Shown: positions 24,164-33,442, numbered from the stretch's first letter. The stretch is DNA of 39,432 nucleotides from CADCTM01 sp049671305 (GCA_049671305.1 JBATUR010000010.1:1-39432); one strand, 5' to 3'. Notes: generated by a model from the sequence alone, not told the origin. Numbers and translations are program-made.

Positions 24164-24751
24164 TTAAGCAGGTGGACTTTCTGGAGACATTTCACTAATT
24201 TCCTCCTCACTTAAAGTCTGGGGAATTTGCATCACAGAAGGCAGACTTGCGCTGAGTAAGCCGCGTTGAATTCTTTCTGGTGTTTCTGGAAATACTACAA
24301 ATAACGGGTAGATGCGGTTAGCGCCGTCGCTGAGGATATGTTTATAGCGGTGAGGCATTAGCCATTCATAGTCTTTGTCTAGCAAAACTTGTGTTTGACG
24401 CCAGCGACTTAGTAAATCAGAAAAATCTTCATGGGGACGATGAATGAAAATAAAAATCTCGACTCCTGTCTTAATTTTCCATTCAGGATCACACATCAAA
24501 AGCGCCACATCACAGGGGAGACAGGTAGCGCCTTGTAAAGATGAAGGGTTGCTGGTGTTGTAGCTGGCGACAGGAATTGATTGTCGCAGACGCACAATTG
24601 GTAAAGGGAGGGCGATCACACTTTCTCTAGGGCGACGCATACTCGGAATTAGTTCCAAGTAAGGGCGGTATTTTTTGAGAAGTGCGATCGCTTCCTCGTG
24701 GTTGCTGTACTGAGCTAAACTCGCTTCGTAATCTGATTGTTTAACAGGCAT
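24164..24751 (-). CDS. Conserved hypothetical protein next to the pil operon
   Basis: The 195-residue product has no membrane segment or signal peptide. It shows a helical N-terminus (EASLAQYSNHEEAIALLKKYRPYLEL), a CLPCDVALLMCDPEW segment with a CxxC, and a strand-rich VEIFIFIHRPHEDF. The end is Ser/Pro/Glu-rich. I do not recognise the family. It begins 60 bases after pilC on the same strand and could be the last gene of that operon. Codon use looks like its neighbours. Confidence 0.7.
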   Translation of the reverse strand: MPVKQSDYEASLAQYSNHEEAIALLKKYRPYLELIPSMRRPRESVIALPLPIVRLRQSIPVASYNTSNPSSLQGATCLPCDVALLMCDPEWKIKTGVEIFIFIHRPHEDFSDLLSRWRQTQVLLDKDYEWLMPHRYKHILSDGANRIYPLFVVFPETPERIQRGLLSASLPSVMQIPQTLSEEEISEMSPESPPA

Positions 24752-24811
24752 AATGATTTGATTTAGAGTTTAAATGATAATTCCAAATCTGCAATCTTGC
24801 CTCCACATTTT

Positions 24812-26032
24812 CTAACCAATACTATCAAACACTTTAAACAGAGGTAGGTACATAGAAAGTAGAATAGTTCCAACCATAAAAGCCAAAACAACCATCATCA
24901 ACGGTTCAATAATACTAGTAAGGGCTTTAACAGCTTGCTCTACTTCATCTTCATAGAAGTCAGCCACTTTCATCATCATTGAATCTAATTCTCCTGTCTC
25001 TTCACCAATGCTCATCATTTGAATTGCCAACAGAGGAAACACCTGTTCTTTTTGTAAAGCCAGACTAATCATGCCACCGTTTTGAATTTCAAATTTAGCC
25101 GCCTCAACTGCGTTAGCAATTACCTGGTTGCCGGAAGTATCTCGCACAATATCTAAAGATTGTAGAATCGGCACTCCTGAACGAGTTAATGTACCAAAAA
25201 TTCGGCAAAAACGAGCAACTGCTGCTTTTTCATTCAAGTCACCAAACAGGGGCATTTTTAATAAAAAGCGGTCAATTTGAACACGACCCATTGTTGTCTT
25301 ATAATAAGCGCGGATGCCAAAAACTGTGCCAACGATAATGGCGAAAACCATGGACATTCTCACGGGATCTCTAAGTGTCGCACTTATACCAAGCATAAAT
25401 TCGGTTAAAGGCGGCAATTCTGTTCCCAAATCTTTAAAAATAGCGGCAAAAATTGGGATCAAAAATATAGTCATTCCGAAAAAGACGAGAATAGCCAAGA
25501 TGCCTACAACCACAGGATAAGCCAGTGCGGATTTGATCTGGTTCTTCAACCGCGACATATCTTCTAGTAACTTGGCAAGGCGATTTAGTACCTCATCAAG
25601 GACACCGCCAACCTCTCCTGCCTGTACCATACTTATATACAAAGTATCAAAGCATTTTGGATGTTTACGCATTGCTTCCGAGAGATTTGTTCCCTCCTGA
25701 ACTTCTTTGCTAATTGCAATTAGTGCCTTTTTCAACTTAGGATTAGGACACTGTTCAGTTAAAACACCAAGGCAACGAACTAACGCAACTCCAGCGTTAA
25801 CCATTGCCGCAAATTGACGAGAAAAAACCGCTTTATCTTTAATAGTAATATTGCTAACAGAGGCATTAAGTGCTTCCCAGTCAATATCTAAACTGAGGGC
25901 TTTCTTAATTTTGCCAACACTAGCATAGCGATTTTGTAGGATGACTCTAGCTTGTTCGGGAGAAGTAGCCTCGACTTTTTCTTTCTTAGCCTTTCCTTGG
26001 ATGTCTCGAACTTCAGCAATAAATGTAGGCAT
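24812..26032 (-). CDS. pilC: Type IV pilus inner-membrane platform protein PilC
   Basis: PilC forms the membrane platform on which PilB and PilT act to extend and retract the pilus. The 406-residue protein has two T2SSF domains (about residues 70-195 and 270-395). Features include FSRQFAAMVNAGVALVRCL, the conserved YPVVVGILAILVFFGMTIFL helix and FEIQNGGMISLAL. A second copy of the Gly-Glu motif is QMMSIGEETGELDSMM, and the last helix is MMVVLAFMVGTILLSMYLPLF. It is third in pilB-pilT-pilC; a strong hairpin lies in the gap from pilT. Confidence 0.95.
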   Translation of the reverse strand: MPTFIAEVRDIQGKAKKEKVEATSPEQARVILQNRYASVGKIKKALSLDIDWEALNASVSNITIKDKAVFSRQFAAMVNAGVALVRCLGVLTEQCPNPKLKKALIAISKEVQEGTNLSEAMRKHPKCFDTLYISMVQAGEVGGVLDEVLNRLAKLLEDMSRLKNQIKSALAYPVVVGILAILVFFGMTIFLIPIFAAIFKDLGTELPPLTEFMLGISATLRDPVRMSMVFAIIVGTVFGIRAYYKTTMGRVQIDRFLLKMPLFGDLNEKAAVARFCRIFGTLTRSGVPILQSLDIVRDTSGNQVIANAVEAAKFEIQNGGMISLALQKEQVFPLLAIQMMSIGEETGELDSMMMKVADFYEDEVEQAVKALTSIIEPLMMVVLAFMVGTILLSMYLPLFKVFDSIG

Positions 26033-26114
26033 GGCTTGCGTTTAGATGAAGGGAAAATATCTAATGTAACTAGTCGCGTTTGTCCGTCATTTTGATCAGT
26101 TTTAATTCCAAAAG

Positions 26115-26143
26115 TAGGGCGGTTGCTTTTTGTCCGCCCTACA
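26115..26143 (-). terminator. Hairpin between pilT and pilC, possible attenuator
   Basis: GTAGGGCGG (26115-26123) and CCGCCCTAC (26135-26143) form a perfect 9-bp GC-rich stem with an 11-base loop. On the minus strand it is followed by TTTTGG. Located inside the operon, 22 bases after the pilT stop, it could reduce read-through into pilC or protect the pilT 3' end. The sequence also resembles dispersed cyanobacterial palindromes. Confidence 0.6.
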
Positions 26144-26164
26144 ACCCTCAAACCTAATAGTTAC

Positions 26165-27298
26165 CTAGCGGGTAGCTTTAAGATTACCAGCAGGACGTGC
26201 TGATGAAGGTGACAAACCACCACCACCACCGCTCAAAATGCGCTGCATCTCTTCTGGTTTAGAACTTTTGGATGCTGCCATTTCTAAGGAAATCACCCCA
26301 GTTTTAACCAAGTGTGCCAAAGACTGTTCCATCGTCATCATGCCCATCTTTAGCCCGGTTTGAATTGCTGAATACATTTGAGCAACTTTACCTTCCCGGA
26401 TCAGGTTTTGAATAGCTGGTGTCACAATCATTACTTCTTGAGCCATCACTCGACCAAATTCACCTGGTTTTGGGCTTTTCTTTGGTATTAAACATTGACT
26501 AAACACAGCAATTAAGGAGTTGGATAACTGCGCCTGAATTTGTTGTTGTTGTTCTGGCGGGAACACGTCAATAATCCGGTTAATCGTGGAAGCAGCAGAA
26601 CTTGTATGGAGAGTTCCCATGACCAAGTGACCTGTTTCTGCAGCAGAAATTGCCAGAGAAATTGTTTCCAAATCTCGCATTTCTCCCACCAAAATTACAT
26701 CTGGATCTTCTCGAAGTGCTGCTTTTAAGGCATTAGCAAAATTCTTAGTATCTTCGCCTTTTTGACGTTGGTGAATCAAACTTTTAATGTTTGTGAATAC
26801 ATATTCGATGGGATCTTCTACTGTCAAAATATGTTCGGCTCGCGTCCGGTTAATCAAGTCAACCATTGCGGCTAGAGTCGTAGTCTTACCAGAACCTGTT
26901 GGACCTGTCACCAAGACTAATCCTCTGGGTCTTTCGCTCATTTCCCGAACAATATCTGGTAAAGCTAACTGATCAAAGTTAGGTATTTTGGAAGACAATG
27001 CTCTTAAGGCGGCTGCATAGTAACCACGCTCTTTGTAGACATTGACCCGGAAACGAGCTAATCCCTTAACACCATAAGAACAATCTAACTCCCAGTTTTG
27101 CTCTAAGTCCTTGCGTTGTGAGTTATTGAGCATACTGAAAATCAGTCTTTGACACTCTTGAGGTGTTAGCGGGTCTTCATTTATTGCCTGGAGTTTTCCA
27201 CTAATGCGAAAGTAAATTGGTGCGCCAGCTTGTAGGTGTAAATCTGAACCCCCAAGCTCAATTAGCTGCTCCATCAAATCTTCAATCATTAGTTCCAT
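26165..27298 (-). CDS. pilT: Type IV pilus retraction ATPase PilT
   Basis: PilT is a hexameric ATPase that pulls pili back, needed for twitching motility and DNA uptake. The 377-residue product has an N-terminal PAS-like part (GSDLHLQAGAPIYFRI), Walker A GPTGSGKTTT near residue 131, an Asp box (VEDPIEY), Walker B DPDVILVGEMRD and a His box TGHLVMGTLHT. The C-terminal retraction motif reads SLAISAAETG here. The tail is Gly/Ser-rich. A full AAGGAGAT ribosome site lies eight bases before the ATG. Confidence 0.96.
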   Translation of the reverse strand: MELMIEDLMEQLIELGGSDLHLQAGAPIYFRISGKLQAINEDPLTPQECQRLIFSMLNNSQRKDLEQNWELDCSYGVKGLARFRVNVYKERGYYAAALRALSSKIPNFDQLALPDIVREMSERPRGLVLVTGPTGSGKTTTLAAMVDLINRTRAEHILTVEDPIEYVFTNIKSLIHQRQKGEDTKNFANALKAALREDPDVILVGEMRDLETISLAISAAETGHLVMGTLHTSSAASTINRIIDVFPPEQQQQIQAQLSNSLIAVFSQCLIPKKSPKPGEFGRVMAQEVMIVTPAIQNLIREGKVAQMYSAIQTGLKMGMMTMEQSLAHLVKTGVISLEMAASKSSKPEEMQRILSGGGGGLSPSSARPAGNLKATR

Positions 27299-27340
27299 AA
27301 GTCTATCTCCTTAGATCATTAGTTATTTGTCAGTAGTAGG

Positions 27341-27418
27341 GGTCACTGAGCCTGCCGAAGTGCTATTTAATTGCTAATAGTTAACACTAATAACCATGTT
27401 TCGACAAGCTCAACAACC
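27341..27418. repeat. REP-like palindromic element between pilB and pilT
   Basis: Left arm GAGCCTGCCGAA (27348-27359) and right arm TTCGACAAGCTC (27400-27411) are inverted repeats differing at two positions. The wider arms, 27341-27360 and 27399-27418, match at 17 of about 20. The sequence family (TTCGACAAGCTCA) is familiar as a dispersed palindrome in many bacteria. It lies in the pilB-pilT spacer. Confidence 0.65.
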
Positions 27419-27443
27419 AACACTTCTTCACTTCTCGAATTCA

Positions 27444-29432
27444 CTAAAAACGAGGTGTCATACAGTAAGGACAGTCCAACCACTCCTGTTGTAGTTCGGC
27501 ATGGCAGGTACGGCAGGACAGAGAACTCTTGCGCTTGGCTTTCATTTCTGCTTCTAAACCTGAGTCGGTAAAGGTTACCCGTTCCACTTCTTCTAGTGTG
27601 GTGTAGCCTTGCTGAACCAGATTTAAGCTATAGGATAATAAGGTGGTCATGCCCTCTTCTACAGCGGTTTCTTTGATGCGTTCTGTAGGAGCGCCTTCAT
27701 TAACTAAAGTTTGTAACCGTTCGCTGACCCGCATCACTTCATAGACACCAACACGCCCTTTGTAGCCAACTCCGTTACATTTTTTGCAAAGTGCTCCTCT
27801 GCTTCTTGCTTCCTGCATTTGTTCAGGTTGCAAGGTGTTTGCTTGATACAGAGTAATTTCGCCTTCTGAGGACGCAGCTAGACCAAATCGTGCTAATTCA
27901 GCCGAAGTTGGATAATAAGGAATGCGGCAGTCTGAGCAAACACGCCGCATCAAACGTTGTGCCAAGACTCCTAACAGGGCACCCGAAACCATGAACGGTT
28001 CTACACCCATCTCATCAAGACGAGCGATCGCACCTGCAGCATCATTAGTGTGCAACGTTGTCAAGACCAAGTGACCTGTTAGCGCCGCCTCAATAGCCGT
28101 CTTAGCCGTCTCCTTATCCCGCGTTTCACCCACCAAAATCACATCCGGGTCTTGCCGCAAAAAAGACCTCAGAATTGAGGCAAAGTCCATGCCCTTTTCC
28201 CGTAACACCTGCACCTGAGTAATTCCAGCCAAAGAATACTCAATTGGGTCTTCTGCCGTACTAATATTTACCCCAGGGTCATTACGTTCGGCAAGCATAG
28301 AGTAGAGTGTCGTCGATTTACCCGAACCTGTTGGTCCTGTAACCAAAATCAGTCCAAATGGTTTGTTGGTCATTTCCCGAACCATTTGCAACGTATCCAA
28401 GTCGGTAATCAACTTATCCAAACCCAACTGAGTTTGCTCGTTATCCAAAATCCGCAGTACGATTTTTTCGCCATAGCGACTAGGCAGAGTACTAACCCGA
28501 AAATCAACCTTACGCCCTTGGAACATCCGGCGAATCTTACCATCTTGAGGCAATCTTCGCTCGGCAATATCCAACTCCGCCATAATTTTAAAACGAGCCG
28601 AAACTGCCGGCGTAATTTTCTTGGGTAAAGGTTCCTCAAAAGCCGCACGCAGCACGCCATCTTTACGAAAACGTATCCGTAGCGAATCTTCCTGGGGTTC
28701 TACGTGAATATCGGAAACGTCTTCTTGCAGCGCTTTTGCCAGAATTTTGTTAACTAAGGCAATAACCGGACCTGCTTCAGCATCATTTGCCGTCGAGACA
28801 TCCTCAACTTCATCTGGTGCCTCACCCAGTTCAACACTTTCTAAATCAATTTGGGAGACATCAACAGATTTTTCATATTCTTCTTTCTTTTGGCGTTCTA
28901 GTTTTTCGTCACGGTATGAAGAAATTAGCTGCTGATAGTCTTCTTGGGTGATTACCATCCGCTGCAAGGCAATTCCTTGAGGTCGCAAAATGCGAGTCAA
29001 GTCATCTTGAGCGTCTAGATTATCCGGGTCAACCATTGCCACCAACACTGATGGTGGTTGGGTTTCACTCTTTGATAACGGAACCAAGCGATAGCGACTA
29101 CAAATATCAATAGGAATCAAGCTATCAATAAGTTGACCAACTTGATGGTTGGAGATTTCGCTAATTTCCGGGTCGAGAGATTCAACACCGTAGAGAACTT
29201 TTAGTTCAAATAATTGCTGTTTTTTATATTGGCGCAGTAATTCAGGAGATAGCTGACGCCCTGAAATTGTTTCCAAAACCTCAGTTAGAGGTCTTCCTGA
29301 CTTGCGCGTTTCGACCAACGCCTGCTGCATTTGATCCGTATCTACATAACCCGCCTGAATCAGCGATCTGCCAAAGGGAGACACATCGCTGCGTAAGGCA
29401 ACGGCGCGTGATTGTTTTGAGGATTGAGTCAT
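27444..29432 (-). CDS. pilB: Type IV pilus extension ATPase PilB
   Basis: PilB is the hexameric ATPase that powers pilus assembly. The 662-residue product has an N-terminal MshEN domain (SLIQAGYVDTDQMQQALVETR and a second part to ~residue 190). Walker A GPTGSGKST lies near residue 366, Walker B is DPDVILVGETRD, and the His box TGHLVLTTLHT follows. A tetracysteine zinc site is CSDC...CKKC. Past the usual end it carries a second Cys site, CRTC and CPYC, in the last ~25 residues. I start at the ATG at 29432; a TTG ten codons earlier is in frame. First gene of pilB-pilT-pilC. Confidence 0.95.
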   Translation of the reverse strand: MTQSSKQSRAVALRSDVSPFGRSLIQAGYVDTDQMQQALVETRKSGRPLTEVLETISGRQLSPELLRQYKKQQLFELKVLYGVESLDPEISEISNHQVGQLIDSLIPIDICSRYRLVPLSKSETQPPSVLVAMVDPDNLDAQDDLTRILRPQGIALQRMVITQEDYQQLISSYRDEKLERQKKEEYEKSVDVSQIDLESVELGEAPDEVEDVSTANDAEAGPVIALVNKILAKALQEDVSDIHVEPQEDSLRIRFRKDGVLRAAFEEPLPKKITPAVSARFKIMAELDIAERRLPQDGKIRRMFQGRKVDFRVSTLPSRYGEKIVLRILDNEQTQLGLDKLITDLDTLQMVREMTNKPFGLILVTGPTGSGKSTTLYSMLAERNDPGVNISTAEDPIEYSLAGITQVQVLREKGMDFASILRSFLRQDPDVILVGETRDKETAKTAIEAALTGHLVLTTLHTNDAAGAIARLDEMGVEPFMVSGALLGVLAQRLMRRVCSDCRIPYYPTSAELARFGLAASSEGEITLYQANTLQPEQMQEARSRGALCKKCNGVGYKGRVGVYEVMRVSERLQTLVNEGAPTERIKETAVEEGMTTLLSYSLNLVQQGYTTLEEVERVTFTDSGLEAEMKAKRKSSLSCRTCHAELQQEWLDCPYCMTPRF

Positions 29433-30342
29433 AGCGGGTGAGAATATCTCCTTACTTAACACAAAGTATTCCCAAAAGCCAAGGCTTTGATTGCATTTGA
29501 GAAGCTATATAAACGGGGCAGCAACTCAGCCAACTGATACGCTTGATTTGGCATTTGAATAGCCCCTATCTAAAATTATCTTGGTTCACAGAGCCTCATG
29601 GAGATACTGTTTTGCCAAGGAATAATGTCTAATGCTACGACACTTAGATAAAAATATCTTGATTAAATAATGATTCGTTAATTCTTAACTGAATCTGAAC
29701 TTGCTCAAATTGTTGAGGTAAGCAAAAGCGACTTCACTTTACGAAAGAATAGAAGATCCTCTTGATGATAGCTTTTACGCGCCTATATTGGCACGATTTT
29801 CTGAAGACTTGAGCCAAAAGCGTCCACTCGCTTGTTAGGTCGGGAGCTGTTTCCTCAATATTCAGGCGGACTGGCAAAGTTGGGTAGGATATTCCTCCTC
29901 AAGTAGCATATACAAAAAATTAAACACCTCTCTTCGAGAAGCCTTGGTGACCTCCACTCAAAATATCTAGGTACATTAGTTAAAACCAAGTTATTAGGCA
30001 GATAGTCGTCAAATCTCTGCTGAAATTTAACAAACTTGCACCACCAACAGCACCCAAGAAATGTTACATTTAGTAATGCTAAGGCATAGTTTTACAGGCT
30101 AAAAGTCAAAGATCGGCAAACCTAGGCAAGATCTGAGCTTTTGTAGCGCCCTGATGACTATACTGAGGAAGCTGCTGGTACTCGGTCTGGGCAGGTCAAG
30201 ATTTAAAAAAATCACCCCCAAGGGTTACCACCTTTCTGGCTTTGGCTTGCCCTAAAAACTTGTCAAGAATCGGGTTGCTAGTAGGAATCGAAAAACCAGA
30301 GCGCAACGACTAGCAGTCTTTATAAGTGGGACGATATAAAGC
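29433..30342. other. 910-base divergent spacer between pilB and grpE
   Basis: No ORF of note. It carries the promoters of the pil operon (-) and the grpE operon (+). A 14-bp palindrome, AAAGCCAAGGCTTT (29475-29488), lies within 60 bases of the pilB start. I find no CIRCE-type heat-shock inverted repeat upstream of grpE. No RNA gene is recognised. Confidence 0.45.
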
Positions 30343-31095
30343 ATGAGTGACGAAGAAAAGCAGTTAGAACCTAACTCGCAACAGAACAATGAGTCAGAAG
30401 CAGTTAGTCAAGAAGAGCAGGGTGGCGCAACGGCGACGCCGGAGGTGGAATTGATTGAAGTAGAAAATGATTTGGATTCATTTGCTGAATTTGAGCCATT
30501 AGTGTCAGAAGCGGGGGAACCGACAGGAGCATCTGATTTAGGCTCTTCTGAGGAAGCAGTATTGGGCTTACGGCAGGAAAATGAGGCGCTAAAAGCTCAA
30601 CTTGAAGAGCTCAATGGACAATGCGAATCGTTTAAAACGCAATCGATGCGAATTGCAGCAGACTTTGACAATTTCCGCAAGCGTACATCTAAGGAAAAAG
30701 AAGATTTAGAACAGCAGATCAAGCGAAACACGATCACTGAGTTGCTGCCAGTCGTGGATAACTTTGAGCGGGCGCGATCGCACCTCAAACCACAAACTGA
30801 TGGAGAACTCGCGATCCACAAAAGCTATCAAGGCGTTTACAAGCAACTTGTGGACTGCCTCAAGCGCATTGGCGTTTCACCAATGCGTCCAGAAGGACAA
30901 GAATTTGATCCAAATCTCCATGAAGCAGTTATGCGGGAACCAACGGATCAACATCCAGAAGGTACCGTAATTGAACAGCTCATGCGGGGCTATATGTTAA
31001 ATGAGCGCGTTCTGCGTCATGCTATGGTGAAAGTAGCTGCAGCACCAGAAGGCTCTGAATCCAATGCTGATGGGGATGCCGCCTCAGCAGGGTGA
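30343..31095 (+). CDS. grpE: Nucleotide exchange factor GrpE
   Basis: GrpE releases ADP from DnaK. The 250-residue protein has a long acidic N-terminus (~80 residues). A coiled coil follows (ENEALKAQLEELNGQCESFKTQ), then the core IAADFDNFRKRTSKEKEDLEQQ. The beta domain holds GVSPMRPEGQEFDPNLHEAVMREP and GYMLNERVLRHAMVKVA, the family signature. Length is normal for cyanobacteria. dnaK starts 223 bases downstream on the same strand, in the usual chaperone order. Confidence 0.96.
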   Translation: MSDEEKQLEPNSQQNNESEAVSQEEQGGATATPEVELIEVENDLDSFAEFEPLVSEAGEPTGASDLGSSEEAVLGLRQENEALKAQLEELNGQCESFKTQSMRIAADFDNFRKRTSKEKEDLEQQIKRNTITELLPVVDNFERARSHLKPQTDGELAIHKSYQGVYKQLVDCLKRIGVSPMRPEGQEFDPNLHEAVMREPTDQHPEGTVIEQLMRGYMLNERVLRHAMVKVAAAPEGSESNADGDAASAG

Positions 31096-31116
31096 ACTGA
31101 CATACCCCCAGGTTAA

Positions 31117-31167
31117 AAGTTGCGACTATTCATCTGCCCGTGGTAACCTCAAAGAATAGCACAACTT
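31117..31167 (+). promoter_or_regulatory. Possible hairpin in the grpE-dnaK gap
   Basis: AAGTTG (31117-31122) and CTATTC (31126-31131) pair with GAATAG (31154-31159) and CAACTT (31162-31167). This forms two 6-bp helices with a small internal loop and a 22-base apical loop. Some bases could also pair as AGGTTA/TAACCT. It is a weak candidate for mRNA processing or attenuation. Confidence 0.3.
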
Positions 31168-31318
31168 ATAAAACTTAAGTCGTCAATCACTCTAGCCGTG
31201 GTTGTAGATTAGTCAGTATAATTAGCTATCAAGATAATGTTGATCCAGGGCAAATTTATACGGGTGATCGGTTCAACACAAACTCAAGAAACTTTACAGA
31301 CCTTTACGCCGCAGCACT

Positions 31319-33310
31319 ATGGGAAAAGTCATTGGCATCGACCTGGGCACGACCAATAGTTGCGTCGCTGTTTTAGAAGGGGGACAGCCCATTGTCATAT
31401 CAAACTCGGAGGGGGGACGAACCACTCCGAGTATCGTGGGATTTGGCAAAGGGGGCGAACGCTTGGTCGGTCAACTGGCAAAGCGGCAGGCAGTGACCAA
31501 CGCCGAAAATACTGTATACAGCATCAAGCGCTTTATTGGGCGTCGCTGGGACGATACAGCCGAGGAGCGCTCTCGTGTTCCATACGGCTGTATCAAAGGA
31601 CGTGATGATACCGTTGATGTCCAAATTCGCGGTCGCGACTATACGCCCCAAGAAATTTCGGCAATGATCCTGCAAAAGCTGAAAACAGACGCCGAAAACT
31701 TTCTCGGTGAACCAGTAGAGCAAGCAGTGATCACAGTGCCCGCGTATTTTACAGACGCTCAAAGACAGGCGACCAAAGATGCAGGAACGATCGCTGGGTT
31801 AGAAGTTCTGCGAATTATCAACGAGCCAACCGCAGCCTCACTCGCCTACGGCTTGGATAAGCAGGATCAAGAGCAAAAAATCCTGGTATTTGACTTAGGC
31901 GGTGGCACATTTGACGTCTCAATTTTGCAACTGGGAGACGGTGTTTTTGAAGTCAAAGCGACAAGTGGCAACAACCACCTAGGAGGAGACGACTTCGATA
32001 ATGTGATTGTGCTGTGGATGATTGAAAACTTCAAAGGCACAGAATCGATCGATCTCGGCACCGATAAAATGGCACTTCAACGCTTGCGAGAAGCGGCTGA
32101 AAAAGCCAAAGTCGAACTTTCTAGCATGGCAACAACCTCGATCAACCTGCCATTCATCACGGCAGATGAGACAGGACCCAAACATCTAGAAATGGAACTG
32201 TCAAAGTCTAAATTTGAAGAGCTGGCAGTCAACCTAATAGAAGGAACTATTGAGCCTGTAACCCAAGCCCTCAAAGACTCCGACCTCAAAGCAGAAGACA
32301 TTGACCGCATTCTACTGGTTGGCGGTTCTACCCGCATTCCCGCCGTACAAGAAGCCATCAAAAAATTCTTTAGCGGCAAAACGCCAGACCGCTCAGTTAA
32401 CCCAGATGAAGCCGTAGCATTGGGTGCAGCGATTCAAGGCGGTGTTTTGGGCGGTGAAGTTGAGGACTTGCTACTTTTGGACGTTACCCCGCTCTCTCTG
32501 GGGATCGAAACCTTGGGCGAAGTCTTTACCAAAATTACCGAACGTAATACCACCATTCCCACCAGCAAATCTCAAGTTTTTTCCACCGCAACAGATGGGC
32601 AAAATTCAGTGGAAATCCATGTCTTGCAAGGGGAACGGGCAATGGCAAAAGATAATAAAAGCTTGGGTAAGTTTCTACTGACAGGTATTCCCCCAGCTCC
32701 TCGTGGCGTCCCGCAAATTGAGGTATCCTTTGAAATTGATGTCAACGGTATCCTAAAAGTAGGAGCGGCGGACAAAGGCACAGGCAGGGAACAGAGCATT
32801 CGCATTACCAATACTGGCGGCTTAAGTTCCAACGAAGTCGAAAGGATGCGCCAAGAAGCGGAAAAATTTGCTGAGTTAGACCGCCGTCGAATTCAATTGG
32901 TGGAACTGAAAAACCAAGCTGATAGTCAATTCTACAGTTACGACACAACCATCAAGGAAAACCAAGAGTTGCTCAGTAAAATTAGTCAAGCTCAAACCCT
33001 TCAGACTCAGGCAGAGGAAAAGAAAGCGAAGATCCAAACGGCATTGGCAGACACAGCTAATAGTGACGTTGAAGAAGTCAAACAAGAGATTGAAGAATTC
33101 CAACAAATCTTGTTCGCCATTGGTAATCTGATCTATATCAACGCTTCTCAGAATTTAGACGTTGACGAGGGTATTCTTGACGATGAGATGACCTCAACTC
33201 CAGAGTTTGATGATTCTCCGCAATCAACATCCGATGAAATAGATGGCTTAATTCTTGATTTTGAGGATGAAACGGTAACCGCTGACTATGAGGCAGTTGA
33301 TGCTGATTAG
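31319..33310 (+). CDS. dnaK: Chaperone DnaK (Hsp70)
   Basis: DnaK binds unfolded segments under ATP control, with DnaJ and GrpE encoded on either side. The 663-residue protein has the ATPase signatures IGIDLGTTNS, VFDLGGGTFDVSIL and ILLVGGSTRIPAVQEAI. The linker is EDLLLLDVTPLSLGIE and the substrate domain follows (VFSTATDGQNSVEIHVLQGE). The lid is helical. The tail is acidic and ends in ADYEAVDAD, close to the usual C-terminal motif. It is ~25 residues longer than typical DnaK, the extra length being in the lid/tail. Cyanobacteria carry several DnaKs; the operon context suggests the main stress form, but that is inference. Confidence 0.96.
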   Translation: MGKVIGIDLGTTNSCVAVLEGGQPIVISNSEGGRTTPSIVGFGKGGERLVGQLAKRQAVTNAENTVYSIKRFIGRRWDDTAEERSRVPYGCIKGRDDTVDVQIRGRDYTPQEISAMILQKLKTDAENFLGEPVEQAVITVPAYFTDAQRQATKDAGTIAGLEVLRIINEPTAASLAYGLDKQDQEQKILVFDLGGGTFDVSILQLGDGVFEVKATSGNNHLGGDDFDNVIVLWMIENFKGTESIDLGTDKMALQRLREAAEKAKVELSSMATTSINLPFITADETGPKHLEMELSKSKFEELAVNLIEGTIEPVTQALKDSDLKAEDIDRILLVGGSTRIPAVQEAIKKFFSGKTPDRSVNPDEAVALGAAIQGGVLGGEVEDLLLLDVTPLSLGIETLGEVFTKITERNTTIPTSKSQVFSTATDGQNSVEIHVLQGERAMAKDNKSLGKFLLTGIPPAPRGVPQIEVSFEIDVNGILKVGAADKGTGREQSIRITNTGGLSSNEVERMRQEAEKFAELDRRRIQLVELKNQADSQFYSYDTTIKENQELLSKISQAQTLQTQAEEKKAKIQTALADTANSDVEEVKQEIEEFQQILFAIGNLIYINASQNLDVDEGILDDEMTSTPEFDDSPQSTSDEIDGLILDFEDETVTADYEAVDAD

Positions 33311-33346
33311 ACCAAGCAAGTCGCTGGCAATCAACTTGTTTTATGA

Positions 33347-33393
33347 GAGACAATGAGGATGTACAGGCAGGAATTGTCTCGCCTTCCCTGCCT
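33347..33393 (+). promoter_or_regulatory. Overlapping alternative hairpins in the dnaK-dnaJ gap
   Basis: GAGACAAT (33347-33354) pairs perfectly with ATTGTCTC (33373-33380). AGGCAGG (33365-33371), located in that loop, pairs perfectly with CCTGCCT (33387-33393). The two helices interlock and cannot be nested, so they form either a pseudoknot or mutually exclusive structures ahead of dnaJ. Confidence 0.5.
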
Positions 33394-33442
33394 TACACCC
33401 ACAAATGACCATATTAATTAACTAAACAAAAATCGGCGCTCT

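Noticed and set aside
28386..28660. Overlapping ORFs of about 80 codons inside pilB, on both strands
   Set aside because: Both are shadows of the pilB coding sequence with no recognisable domains.
29433..30342. CIRCE-type heat-shock operator upstream of grpE
   Set aside because: I looked for the TTAGCACTC-N9-GAGTGCTAA pattern and did not find it.
31400..31762. 120-codon antisense ORF within dnaK
   Set aside because: Long antisense frames are common in dnaK because of its codon usage; no ribosome site or domain supports it.
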